DNA of 64,000 nt from Bin80 sp964291275 (GTDB taxonomy: Bacteria; Bacteroidota; Rhodothermia; Rhodothermales; Bin80): the NCBI GenBank assembly GCA_964291275.2, contig OZ219799.1, forward strand, positions 620,001-684,000, written 5' to 3'. The notes beneath the pieces were generated by a model, which did no database searches, was not told the DNA's origin, and saw nothing but the letters and a program-made list of their open reading frames with translations. The translations under genes and the position numbers were made by a program. Below are positions 53,063 through 62,013 of the stretch, piece after piece; position 1 is the stretch's first letter, and each line of letters starts with the position of its first letter.

Positions 53063-54307
53063 ATGCCGATTTCAATAGAAATGCCAAAGATGACGGACAC
53101 CATGGAAGAGGGTGTCCTGGTTGAGTGGTCCGTTGAAGAAGGAGATAAAATTGCTGCTGGTGATGTGATTGCACAGGTGGAGACGGACAAGGCAACGATG
53201 GATGTTGAGGCATATGATGATGGTATCCTACTCAAAAAAGTTGCTCAGGCTGGTGATGCTCTGCCGATAGGAGGGCTCATTGCTGTTCTGGGCGAGGCTG
53301 GCGAGGATGTATCAGCAATACTGTCTTCGCATACGGCTGTTGATGGTGCACCACCTCCTGCGCCTGTAGAAACCCCAACGGAAACGCCCCCCGCCCCGAC
53401 AAACATTCGTGCTTCCGCGGCGACATTCACAGGGCGGGTCAAGGCTTCGCCACTCGCTAAGCGGATGGCGGCTGACCATGGGCTCCAACTGACTAATTTG
53501 ACAGGATCCGGCGCGGGAGGGCGCATTATTAAGCGGGATGTTGAAGCGCAGATGTCTAGGCCTCAGCTTCCCGTACCCACTGGCGCTGATCGTGGCTTTG
53601 AAACGGTTCGGATCTCCCAGATGCGTAAGGCAATCGCGCGCCGTTTGGCTGAGAGCAAGTACACCTCACCACATTTCTATCTGAATGTGGACGTAGATGT
53701 GACTGCACTTATTGCTCACCGAACTGCAGTGAATGAATACCTGGAAAAATCTGATCGCCCCAAGGTTTCCTTTAACGACTTTGTGACAAAGGCCAGTGCA
53801 ACTGCTTTAGTACAACATCCAGATGTGAATGTAACATATGCGGCAGATGAGGGTGTGATTCGCAGGTACAGTTACGTAGATGTGGGGGTAGCTGTGGCCG
53901 TAGAAGATGGATTGGTCACGCCCGTTGTGCGGGATGCTCATCGAAAGAGCGTGGCAGCTATAGCTCAGGAGACTCAGGAACTGGCAGCACGTGCACGAGA
54001 CCGGAAATTGACCCCGGAAGAAATGGAAGGGTCAACGTTTACTACCAGTAATCTGGGCATGTTTGGCATTGAATCATTTACGGCAATCATCAATCCTCCG
54101 AATGCCTGTATTCTGGCCATTGGCACGATTCGGGATACACCGGTCGTGCAGGACGGCGTAGTTGTTCCGGGTAAACGTATGAAGCTCACACTATCGTGTG
54201 ACCACCGGGCGGTGGACGGAGCAGTGGGAGCACGGTTTTTTGCTACACTCAAAGAGTTGCTGGAAAACCCAATCGGCCTGTTCTTAGAACAGGCTTTGGC
54301 GACCTGA
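53063..54307 (+). CDS. pdhC: dihydrolipoamide acetyltransferase, E2 of pyruvate dehydrogenase
   Basis: About 414 aa from the ATG at 53063; a GTG four codons earlier is possible. Single N-terminal lipoyl domain with the lipoyl lysine in E-T-D-K-A-T-M, a Pro/Ala-rich linker (about 95-120), a peripheral subunit-binding domain (V-K-A-S-P-L-A-K-R-M-A ... G-S-G-A-G-G-R-I) and the C-terminal catalytic domain ending with the H-R-A-V-D-G active-site motif. It forms the core of the complex. No E3 gene follows in the window. Confidence 0.94.
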   Translation: MPISIEMPKMTDTMEEGVLVEWSVEEGDKIAAGDVIAQVETDKATMDVEAYDDGILLKKVAQAGDALPIGGLIAVLGEAGEDVSAILSSHTAVDGAPPPAPVETPTETPPAPTNIRASAATFTGRVKASPLAKRMAADHGLQLTNLTGSGAGGRIIKRDVEAQMSRPQLPVPTGADRGFETVRISQMRKAIARRLAESKYTSPHFYLNVDVDVTALIAHRTAVNEYLEKSDRPKVSFNDFVTKASATALVQHPDVNVTYAADEGVIRRYSYVDVGVAVAVEDGLVTPVVRDAHRKSVAAIAQETQELAARARDRKLTPEEMEGSTFTTSNLGMFGIESFTAIINPPNACILAIGTIRDTPVVQDGVVVPGKRMKLTLSCDHRAVDGAVGARFFATLKELLENPIGLFLEQALAT

Positions 54308-54450
54308 TTATAAGTCGGGTTCGAAGATCGGGCGTGATGATCACCACAGAAAGGGGGCGGGGTCTCAGGCGGTTGCTGGAAAGATCTATTCCGTTTGATT
54401 ACTTCGATCTAAGCGCTACGCTGTTGTTTTTGTAATCCAACCAGGTCTTT

Positions 54451-55263
54451 ATGCGGCTGGCACATGTAAGCGATCCTCACTTTGGCCGGATTGCTTCCCT
54501 TCATGTACAGGAAGACCTGATTGAAGATATCCGTGTGCATGGATGTGACGCGATTCTGATTACAGGTGATCTGACCCAGCGGGCAAGAAAGGGCGAGTTC
54601 AAAGCTGCACAGGAGTTCCTGAAGGCACTTCCCCATCCATACATCGTGGTTCCTGGGAATCATGATGTGCACGCGTGGTGGCATCGTCCGGATTTACGCA
54701 TACTTGACCCATTACGTCGTTACAAGCGGCAGATTACCAGACAGCTTGAGCAGTCAATCACCGTTCAGGGTTTGGCTGTACTGGGACTCAATACCGCATT
54801 CGGATTTACGGTCAAGGGGGGGCGTTGCACAGCCCAGCAAGTCAAGAGAGTACAGAGTTTTTTTTCTGAACAGCCACCGAACACACTCAAGGTATTGGCG
54901 GTTCATCATCCACTTTCCGCACTCAACGTATCCGAAGAACTGGATCTGGCCCGCGACGGGGACAAGCTCTTTGCAGTGGCTGCAGAAGCTGGCGTTACGG
55001 TTGTCTGCGCAGGGCACTGGCATTGTGCGCATGTGGAGGTGTGCATTGAGCGAGGGAATGAACTGATAGTTTCAATTGCGGGAACAGCCACATCAAACCG
55101 TTGGCGCGCACCGCAGATAGGAATGAACTCCTGGAACCTCATTGAGACAGGTGATCGTAGTTTAGAAGTCCAGATCCGTACGTATGATGTGCGCACACGC
55201 ACTTTTTCGGTGTACGAACGAGTAACGCACTCTCTGAGCCAGACAATAAGTTTCGATGATTGA
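54451..55263 (+). CDS. metallophosphoesterase
   Basis: A 270-aa calcineurin-like phosphoesterase. The five metal-site blocks are visible: D-P-H at 10-12, G-D-L near 47, G-N-H-D near 71, H-H-P-L near 152 and G-H-W-H near 191. No signal peptide, so cytosolic. It overlaps the GH88-like gene by 8 bp. It could be a cyclic nucleotide or other phosphodiesterase; substrate unknown. Confidence 0.9.
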   Translation: MRLAHVSDPHFGRIASLHVQEDLIEDIRVHGCDAILITGDLTQRARKGEFKAAQEFLKALPHPYIVVPGNHDVHAWWHRPDLRILDPLRRYKRQITRQLEQSITVQGLAVLGLNTAFGFTVKGGRCTAQQVKRVQSFFSEQPPNTLKVLAVHHPLSALNVSEELDLARDGDKLFAVAAEAGVTVVCAGHWHCAHVEVCIERGNELIVSIAGTATSNRWRAPQIGMNSWNLIETGDRSLEVQIRTYDVRTRTFSVYERVTHSLSQTISFDD

Positions 55264-56641
55264 TACGAGAGAATTCATTCCGTTGGGGGTTTTCAAGAAA
55301 CCCATTGCCCGCATGTGGGAGATTTCGGGTAAAAAATTACAAGTGATTGAAGAGAGGCTACTCGAAGACGAAGATAAAGCGTTGGTGTACACCAGAAATG
55401 GGCGTTACACTTCCCAAGGTTGGACGGATTGGACGCGTGGCTTCCAAGTAGGCTCAATGCTTCTGCAGGCTGAAGCGACAGATTCGGGTTTTTTTCTTGA
55501 GTGGGGGCGTGTCGCTACGATGAAGCGCATACAACATCACCTGACGCACTTTGGTGTTCATGATCATGGATTTACCACAACGAGTACTTTTGGAGCGCTA
55601 CTTCGACTTGTGGATGAGCACTTTATTGAGTACAACGAATGGGAGCGCAACTGCTATGTGCAAGCCCTGTTAACAAGTGGGAGTGTTCAGGCACATCGCT
55701 GGACTGAACTCGGAGGAGGGTATGGGTTCATTCACTCCTTTAATGGTCCGCATTCTCTTTTTGCGGATACAATTCGCTCACTCCGGGCGCTCGCTATTGC
55801 ATACTTACTGGGGGGCGTATTGCGGGGCGAACAGGATAAGGAGTACAGTTTGCTGGAGCGGTTGTTGAAACACGCACAGACCACCTCGAAGTACATTGTT
55901 TTTCGCGGTTGGGGTGAGAAAACAGATGGGTATGATGTCCGTGGTCGGGTTGCTCATGAAGCGATCTTCAATGTACGTACAGGCACGTATCGGTGTCCGA
56001 GTACACAACAGGGGTACTCACCATTCAGCACATGGACGAGAGGATTGGCGTGGATAATTTTGGGGTGTGCTGAAATCCTTGAATTTCTCGAGATACTGCC
56101 TAAACGTGTTATGCGTCCGTACAGAGAGGCGCAAGCAGAGATCCAAATGGCGGTGTTGGCTGCAGCTGATTACTACTTAGAAAGCTCTCCAACATGCGGG
56201 GTACCCTACTGGGATACAGGTGCACCAGGTTTGAAAGATTTAAACAATTGGTCTGAGCGCGATGCGGATCCGTTCAATGATAAGGAGCCCGTAGATAGTT
56301 CTGCTGCGGCTATTGCAGCTCAGGGGTTATTGCGTCTCGGAAGAATAATGGGCAAAGAGGGCAGGAAGTATACCATAGCCGGGCGCAAAATTGCCTTGAC
56401 GCTCTTGCATGAACCATACCTGAGTTTGGATCCATCACATGAGGGCCTGCTTCTGCACAGTGTATATCATTGGCCACGCCGTTGGGATTATGTTCCAGAG
56501 GGAGCAAATATCCCCTATGGAGAAAGTGTAATGTGGGGAGACTATCACTTGCGGGAACTGGCGCTCTATTTGCAGAGATTGTCACCCAAAAGATCGTATT
56601 ACAGCTTCGTAAATTTTCACTGGAACGTTCCCGTGAGCTAG
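55256..56641 (+). CDS. glycoside hydrolase family 88-like (unsaturated glucuronyl hydrolase)
   Basis: A 461-aa (alpha/alpha)6-barrel protein. The segments F-S-T-W-T-R-G-L-A-W, P-Y-W-D-T-G-A-P, then E-P-V-D-S-S-A-A-A-I-A-A-Q-G-L and Y-G-E-S-V-M-W-G-D-Y-H match GH88/GH105 enzymes that hydrate and cleave unsaturated uronides left by polysaccharide lyases. No signal peptide, so intracellular. It lies convergent with a sulfatase at 56729, consistent with degradation of a sulfated uronic-acid polymer; the KDPG aldolase at 35226 could serve the downstream route. Confidence 0.82.
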   Translation: MIDTREFIPLGVFKKPIARMWEISGKKLQVIEERLLEDEDKALVYTRNGRYTSQGWTDWTRGFQVGSMLLQAEATDSGFFLEWGRVATMKRIQHHLTHFGVHDHGFTTTSTFGALLRLVDEHFIEYNEWERNCYVQALLTSGSVQAHRWTELGGGYGFIHSFNGPHSLFADTIRSLRALAIAYLLGGVLRGEQDKEYSLLERLLKHAQTTSKYIVFRGWGEKTDGYDVRGRVAHEAIFNVRTGTYRCPSTQQGYSPFSTWTRGLAWIILGCAEILEFLEILPKRVMRPYREAQAEIQMAVLAAADYYLESSPTCGVPYWDTGAPGLKDLNNWSERDADPFNDKEPVDSSAAAIAAQGLLRLGRIMGKEGRKYTIAGRKIALTLLHEPYLSLDPSHEGLLLHSVYHWPRRWDYVPEGANIPYGESVMWGDYHLRELALYLQRLSPKRSYYSFVNFHWNVPVS

Positions 56642-56728
56642 CAATCGTCTATCAGGGACAGTATCCTGGTACAGATAGCGTTGATCGCTGCCCCGGCAGA
56701 GTACGGTACTTCGGATGAGAAGTGTGTG

Positions 56729-58156
56729 TTACTCTAGTAGGCGAGATGGGCGACGGTTGGTTCCATCCGCACCGGTGAGTGCATCGCCCAGATCTTTTCG
56801 CATGGTGTCCACGTATTCGAGCAGTCGATCAACGATTGCCGGGTGCGTGTCTGCAAGATTGAGGGTCTCCCCGATATCTGACTCCAGATCGAACAGAGAT
56901 AATCCAATTGAGTCCCGCCAATAGGCACCTTGGAAGGTCGGTGTCGAAAGTGTGGCACCGTGAATGCTGCGGTAGTGGTGTGGTACATGTAGTTTCCATC
57001 GGCCGGAGCGGACAGCGTGGAGCTGATACCCTTGGTAGAAGAATAATGCATCGTGCGGCGAGGTGTCACCTTTGATAACATTCACTAGTGATTTCCCATC
57101 AAATGAGAACGGTCCGGGTGCAGCCCCGGTAACCTCAGCCACGGTCGGCATAATGTCCATAGCAGAAACCATAGCATCTGTGACCCCCGGTGCAATCGTA
57201 CCGGGCCAAGACATAAGCAAAGGCACGCGGTGTCCTCCCTCGAATGTAGTTCCCTTCCCCTCGCGTAGTGGGCCGGTGCGTCCACTGTGATCTCCCTTCA
57301 CTAACCATGGACCATTGTCCGATGAAAAGATAATGAGCGTATTCTCCGTCAGATCCAGGCGATCAAGTGTATCCATGATTCGGCCTACCGACCAGTCGAT
57401 TTCCATGATCACATCTCCGTATAATCCGGCGTTGGATTGTCCGGCAAATGCATCAGAAACAAAAAGCGGGACGTGCGGAAACGTGTGTGGAAGGTAAAGA
57501 AAGAAGGGAGTGTCACGGTTAGATTCAATGAAAGCAACTGCCCGCTCGGTATAGCGTCGGGTCAACTGAGATTGGTCCGGTTCCAGTTCAATGGTGGCGA
57601 AGCCTTCAACAAGTGGCACTGGCGGATGTCGTCTTGCGGGTGGATTCGGGTTCTTTACGGCATCCGGTGTCATGTCGTTGGAATAGGGGATACCGAAGTA
57701 CTCATCAAATCCGTGACTCATAGGGAGGTGTAGTGAATCGTGGCCCAAGTGCCATTTTCCGAAGCAGGCAGTGGCATATTCCAGCTCTTTGAACATTTCT
57801 GCCATAGTGCGTTCGTTCGGATGGAGTCCACGGCGGGATTGGGGCATGAGTACTCCTGGAATGCCTACACGCTGCGGATACATGCCGGTCATAAAGGCTG
57901 CGCGGGAGGGTGAACAGGAAGCAGCAGCTGTGTAGAAATCCGTAAAGCGAAGGCCATGGGCAGCTAATGAGTCAAGATGTGGCGTTGACAGGTCGGAGGA
58001 TCCATAACTTCCAAGATCAACCCATCCCTGATCGTCGGTTACGATCAGAATCACATTGGGTGTTTGCGTTTTTGTATGGCAGCCAAAAGATAGCAGAGCT
58101 CCGGCAATAAGTGCCCACCAGATTATCGAAAGATGATTCATGGAACCAAAAGACAT
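56729..58156 (-). CDS. arylsulfatase A-like sulfatase, lipoprotein
   Basis: A 475-aa type I sulfatase. A signal with lipobox L-S-F-G-C is followed by N-V-I-L-I-V-T-D-D-Q-G metal ligands; the start at 58156 or M6 both suit. The formylglycine motif C-S-P-S-R-A-A-F-M-T-G is near residue 82, with G-K-W-H-L-G and S-D-N-G-P-W further on. Likely desulfates a glycan in the periplasm or at the surface. Only 42 bp separate it from the divergent aldolase gene. Confidence 0.93.
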   Translation of the reverse strand: MSFGSMNHLSIIWWALIAGALLSFGCHTKTQTPNVILIVTDDQGWVDLGSYGSSDLSTPHLDSLAAHGLRFTDFYTAAASCSPSRAAFMTGMYPQRVGIPGVLMPQSRRGLHPNERTMAEMFKELEYATACFGKWHLGHDSLHLPMSHGFDEYFGIPYSNDMTPDAVKNPNPPARRHPPVPLVEGFATIELEPDQSQLTRRYTERAVAFIESNRDTPFFLYLPHTFPHVPLFVSDAFAGQSNAGLYGDVIMEIDWSVGRIMDTLDRLDLTENTLIIFSSDNGPWLVKGDHSGRTGPLREGKGTTFEGGHRVPLLMSWPGTIAPGVTDAMVSAMDIMPTVAEVTGAAPGPFSFDGKSLVNVIKGDTSPHDALFFYQGYQLHAVRSGRWKLHVPHHYRSIHGATLSTPTFQGAYWRDSIGLSLFDLESDIGETLNLADTHPAIVDRLLEYVDTMRKDLGDALTGADGTNRRPSRLLE

Positions 58157-58198
58157 GTCTAATGCAAAAAGAGTCTACCAACCGCAATTTAACGAACA

Positions 58199-58836
58199 AT
58201 GCCAGGCCAGGAAGGTGTGATTCGGTTCAACTTGCAATTTGAACCTACAGGGCCGATCAATGAAGCGGTATTGGGTACACTTGCACATTGGCGGCAACGA
58301 CTTATGGCGGCAGGTTTGGTTGGCCAGGATCCCGATCGTTACGATGGTTATGGGTTCGGCAATTTGAGTTGCCGTGTTCGGCCATTCAATGCATTACCCA
58401 ATCAAAGGGCTTTCATTATCACGGGCTCGCAGACGGGATATAAGCAGTTCCTGACGGGTCAGGATTATTCCCAAGTGCATTCGTTTGATCTTGCGAAAAA
58501 TCTGGTGAATGCACGTGGGCCAACTCACCCCTCAAGTGAAAGTTTGACACATGGCGCGGTCTATATGGTCGATCCTTCTATTCATTGGGTTTTTCATGTG
58601 CACTCGCCGCTTTTGTGGAGGAATGCAATAAATCTGCATCTTCCAATAACACAATCTAACATTCCGCAGGGGACCCCGGAAATGGCCTACGAAATAGCAC
58701 GATTGTTAGAGACGACAGCTGTTCGCCAGACTTACATCTTTGCCATGGGTGGGCATGAAGACGGAATGGTGTCAATCGGCCGAACTGCCGAAGAGGCAGG
58801 CAATGCGGTAATGCACGCACTGAAGCAGATAACGAG

Positions 58837-58855
<19 letters not shown>
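58199..58855 (+). CDS. class II aldolase/adducin family protein
   Basis: A 218-aa member of the class II aldolase/adducin family. T-H-P-S-S-E-S-L-T-H-G carries the catalytic Glu, H-V-H-S-P-L-L-W has the zinc His pair, and a third His is in A-M-G-G-H-E-D-G. The family splits or epimerises sugar phosphates such as fuculose 1-phosphate. The last six codons lie inside the antisense tRNA-Pro gene, so the extreme C-terminus (R-G-G-G-I) is dictated by tRNA sequence. Substrate unknown. Confidence 0.85.
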
Positions 58856-58910
<55 letters not shown>

Positions 58911-58975
58911 AGGTGAGAGCCACTAACGCGTGACGGGACTATGGGATCCGATGCTGAATCATTACCTTTGGAGGC

Positions 58976-59449
58976 ATGGAGCAACTGAGTTTTCCATCGT
59001 ACAATTTTGAGATACGGAACGAGGCCGAAAAAGTAGTAATACTGGATCGGGTCCGCCAGCGTTTTGTGCCGTTAACTCCCGAAGAGTGGGTGCGTCAGCA
59101 CCTGATCCAGTACCTCATTGATGCCTTAGACGTACCTCAGGGGTTCATTGCCGTGGAGGCCCCCATCCCAATGCATGATCGTTATTATCGGGCAGATATT
59201 GTTGTTTACGACCGAAAGATGCGGACGGTACTGATTGCCGAGTGCAAAAATCCATCTGTTAAGATCAAGCAGGATGTATTTAACCAGATTGGCCGTTACA
59301 ATACAGTGTGTAAGGCTCCTTATCTGTTAGTGACGAATGGTTTGCAGCACCATTGCTGCATGGTAGATCATAAGAATCGTGAATTCCGGTTCCTGAATGA
59401 ACTTCCGTCGTATCGGACAATGATAACATCCTCAAGTAATGCTGAGTAA
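58976..59449 (+). CDS. HsdR_N-like (type I restriction enzyme N-terminal domain) small protein
   Basis: A 157-aa protein with a GGAGG ribosome-binding site 2 bp before the ATG. P-E-E-W-V-R-Q-H-L-I-Q-Y-L, then Y-R-A-D-I-V-V-Y and L-I-A-E-C-K form the PD-(D/E)XK-type core (Asp near 76, E-x-K near 93) of the HSDR_N_2 family. This stand-alone form is common in Bacteroidota chromosomes and is not part of a restriction system here. Function unknown. It overlaps the next gene by 11 bp. Confidence 0.85.
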   Translation: MEQLSFPSYNFEIRNEAEKVVILDRVRQRFVPLTPEEWVRQHLIQYLIDALDVPQGFIAVEAPIPMHDRYYRADIVVYDRKMRTVLIAECKNPSVKIKQDVFNQIGRYNTVCKAPYLLVTNGLQHHCCMVDHKNREFRFLNELPSYRTMITSSSNAE

Positions 59450-60392
59450 TACATATACGAAGGAGACTTCGGTCGTTCGTGCAGCGCTTGGTGCAGCGGC
59501 CGAGCTGTGCAGGAATGTTCAGGATCGGATAGCTATTGCCAAGGAGGATCGCAGTCCGGTCACGGTAGCTGACTACGGAAGCCAGGCATTGGTGTGTCGG
59601 GCTGTTCGGGAAGCTTTTCCAGATGATCCGATTGTAGCAGAGGAAGACAGTACGCTCTTAAGGGCGCCTGAGCAGTCTTCACTTCGGGGAATGCTCGCTA
59701 AACATCTCGTGAATGTTCGCCCGGGTTGCTCTTTGACCGATGCGATGAAGTGGATTGATTACGGTAACGCAGAGGGCTTCAGCGATCGATTCTGGACGCT
59801 TGATCCGATTGACGGCACCAAGGGTTTTTTGCGGAAGCAGCATTTTGCCGTGGCCTTGGCGCTCATTGTGGACGGTGAAGTAGTGGTGGGTGGACTCGCT
59901 TGCCCGAAACTGGACGGCGGAACGCTTGTAGCGGTGCGCGGGTACGGAGCAGAGCAAGGTAAGCGCCCAATCAGTGTGAGCACAGTTGATCGTGTAAATA
60001 ATGCAAGGTTTTGTGAGAGCCAGGAGTCCGGGCATAGTGCACATGGGGATGCACAGCGGGTTGCCGACTACTTAGGAATTAATACTGAGAGCAGGCGATT
60101 GGACAGTCAGGCGAAGTACGCGGTCGTCGCGCGCGGAGAGGCAGAAATTTACATGCGTTTGCCGACACGAAAGGAGTATGTCGAGCGCATTTGGGATCAC
60201 GCGGCGGGAGCTCTGATCCTGAGTGAAGCAGGCGGGCGCGTTACCGATTGTACGGGCAGAAAACTGGACTTCACCTGTGGCAAGGGACTGACACGTAATC
60301 GCGGGATCATTGCAACCAACGGTAAGCTCCACGACGAGGTGATCCGTGCACTGAAAGCACTGGAAATAGGACAGGAGTTGCCGGAGGCATAG
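59439..60392 (+). CDS. 3'(2'),5'-bisphosphate nucleotidase (CysQ/HAL2-like)
   Basis: A 317-aa inositol-monophosphatase-fold enzyme. Metal-site motifs: V-A-E-E-D-S near 68, the D-P-I-D-G-T at 122-127, and W-D-H-A-A-G-A near 252. The roughly 50-residue insertion after V-A-E-E-D-S and the overall length suit HAL2/SAL1-type phosphatases hydrolysing 3'-phosphoadenosine 5'-phosphate to AMP. It would recycle PAP from sulfate activation. It follows the HsdR_N gene with overlap and precedes the alcohol dehydrogenase by 11 bp. Confidence 0.87.
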   Translation: MLSNTYTKETSVVRAALGAAAELCRNVQDRIAIAKEDRSPVTVADYGSQALVCRAVREAFPDDPIVAEEDSTLLRAPEQSSLRGMLAKHLVNVRPGCSLTDAMKWIDYGNAEGFSDRFWTLDPIDGTKGFLRKQHFAVALALIVDGEVVVGGLACPKLDGGTLVAVRGYGAEQGKRPISVSTVDRVNNARFCESQESGHSAHGDAQRVADYLGINTESRRLDSQAKYAVVARGEAEIYMRLPTRKEYVERIWDHAAGALILSEAGGRVTDCTGRKLDFTCGKGLTRNRGIIATNGKLHDEVIRALKALEIGQELPEA

Positions 60393-60403
60393 CGAAGTCT
60401 CTC

Positions 60404-61516
60404 ATGAAAACACGAGCAGCAGTATTGCACAGAGTAGGAGAACCATTGGTTATTGAGGAGTTGGAGCTTCAGCCGCCGAAGGCCAACGAGGTTCTTGTTC
60501 GGGTGCATGCAGCGGGTGTTTGTCGTAGTGACCTCCAGGTGATGACCGGTACAACGCCACATGTTCTGCCGGCAGTGCTCGGACATGAGGGCGCAGGGGT
60601 CGTCGTCGAATGTGGCAGCAGGTCAGAAAACCTGCGGCCGGGTGATCGCGTGATATTCAATTGGGCGCCGGCATGTGGTAAATGTTTTTACTGTGATCTG
60701 CACCGTTCTGCCCTTTGCAGTGTCACTAAGGATGCCATTTGGGCAGGAGTCATGCAGGATGGAACACCACGCATGTATTCGGGGAGGAATCCGGTATATC
60801 AGTATTGTGCACTCGGATGTTTTTCGGAGTATGTGGTGGTTTCCGAAGCTGCATGTGTGCCACTCCCAGCGAACATGAAGATACCTATGCCTGTTGCTGC
60901 ACTAATAGGTTGCTGCGTAACGACCGGTGTGGGGGTAGTACTGAATACTGCCCGGGTACCGGCAGGGAGTGACGTCGTTGTTTATGGGGCAGGCGGGGTT
61001 GGTCTATCGGCAATTCTCGGTGCACGATTGGCTGACGCGGGGATCGTTTTGGCTGTTGATCCTGTACGAGAACGCCGGAATAAGGCTGCTGAGTTTGGCG
61101 CAGACGGGACTCTCGCCGGTAACGATAAGGATGCCTCCATAGTCCGGGAGTACACTGAGAGTCGAGGTGCTGATTTCGTTATTGAGGCAACGGGTATTCC
61201 GAGCATCCAGGAAGCCTGTCTGGATGCTGTGCGACCGGGAGGTACTTTGGTTTTGGCTGGATTGGCGCCGGTTGGAAGTAATACGAATTTTCCTGCTGCC
61301 CGGATTACCCGTAGAGAGATAACGATCAAGGGATCATATTACGGCACTGCGGTGCCCAAAGACGATTTTTTGCGATATGCTCGTTATTACTTGGAGGGGA
61401 AGCTTCCATTGACCAGCATGATAACCCAACAGTATTCCCTTGAAGAGGTCATGCAGGCATATGAAGACCTTGAACAGGGTCGTTTAATACGGGGTGTAAT
61501 ACTGATGGACGGATAG
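60404..61516 (+). CDS. zinc-dependent alcohol dehydrogenase (MDR family)
   Basis: A 370-aa medium-chain dehydrogenase. The catalytic zinc site has C-R-S-D and G-H-E-G-A-G, and the structural zinc loop is C-G-K-C-F-Y-C-D-L-H-R-S-A-L-C. The NAD-binding G-A-G-G-V-G loop is near residue 198. The length and zinc loop resemble the class III/glutathione-independent group. Last gene of the HsdR_N-CysQ-ADH run. Substrate not deducible. Confidence 0.92.
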   Translation: MKTRAAVLHRVGEPLVIEELELQPPKANEVLVRVHAAGVCRSDLQVMTGTTPHVLPAVLGHEGAGVVVECGSRSENLRPGDRVIFNWAPACGKCFYCDLHRSALCSVTKDAIWAGVMQDGTPRMYSGRNPVYQYCALGCFSEYVVVSEAACVPLPANMKIPMPVAALIGCCVTTGVGVVLNTARVPAGSDVVVYGAGGVGLSAILGARLADAGIVLAVDPVRERRNKAAEFGADGTLAGNDKDASIVREYTESRGADFVIEATGIPSIQEACLDAVRPGGTLVLAGLAPVGSNTNFPAARITRREITIKGSYYGTAVPKDDFLRYARYYLEGKLPLTSMITQQYSLEEVMQAYEDLEQGRLIRGVILMDG

Positions 61517-62013
61517 CGCCTGTCGACCATCAGTTGTTGGATCAAAACCGTCAAAATTCGATGTAGGGATTTTCAAAACAAACAACGGTTTGCCAACGCC
61601 GTTACTTCTATCTTGGAGGATTAAGCTATACCCCGAAGGAGTCCAAATTAAGTTCTCCACTAAAAAGTTGAAGAGCCAATAGGCAACTCCCTTGAATTGG
61701 TTGCTACACGCCATAAATGCTATTTTCCTTTAACTTTAGGTGTCAGAGGATGAGTTGGGCGCAGCACAGACACTGGGGGTGACCGATTGAGTACGGATGG
61801 TGTAAGCGCCCATGCGAACTGACGCATCGATAATTCGAGACATGGCCTGATACCGTATGTGTGATCAGATGTCATACACTGGCATAATAATTTCTCGCGC
61901 GTATAGCTGACATGTGCCTATTCGGCAAACAAGGTACCTGTGTTACATTTCTTGATGACGAGGGCGTTTGAATGAAAGTCATGAATTTTCACGAATCAGT
62001 TAGGGGGCAAAAG
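61517..62013. other. 497-bp upstream region of the TonB receptor
   Basis: No gene was recognised; a 76-codon minus-strand ORF (61484-61714) has no family-like features. I looked for a cobalamin or TPP riboswitch signature ahead of the receptor and saw none. An AGGGGGC ribosome-binding site lies about 7 bp before the chosen start at 62014. Confidence 0.4.

Noticed and set aside
58976..59449. A type I restriction system at the HsdR_N-like gene
   Set aside because: The protein is only 157 aa, has no motor domain, and no hsdM or hsdS lies next to it. The stand-alone family is common in Bacteroidota.
61517..62013. Cobalamin or TPP riboswitch ahead of the TonB receptor
   Set aside because: No B12-box or thi-box-like core was found.
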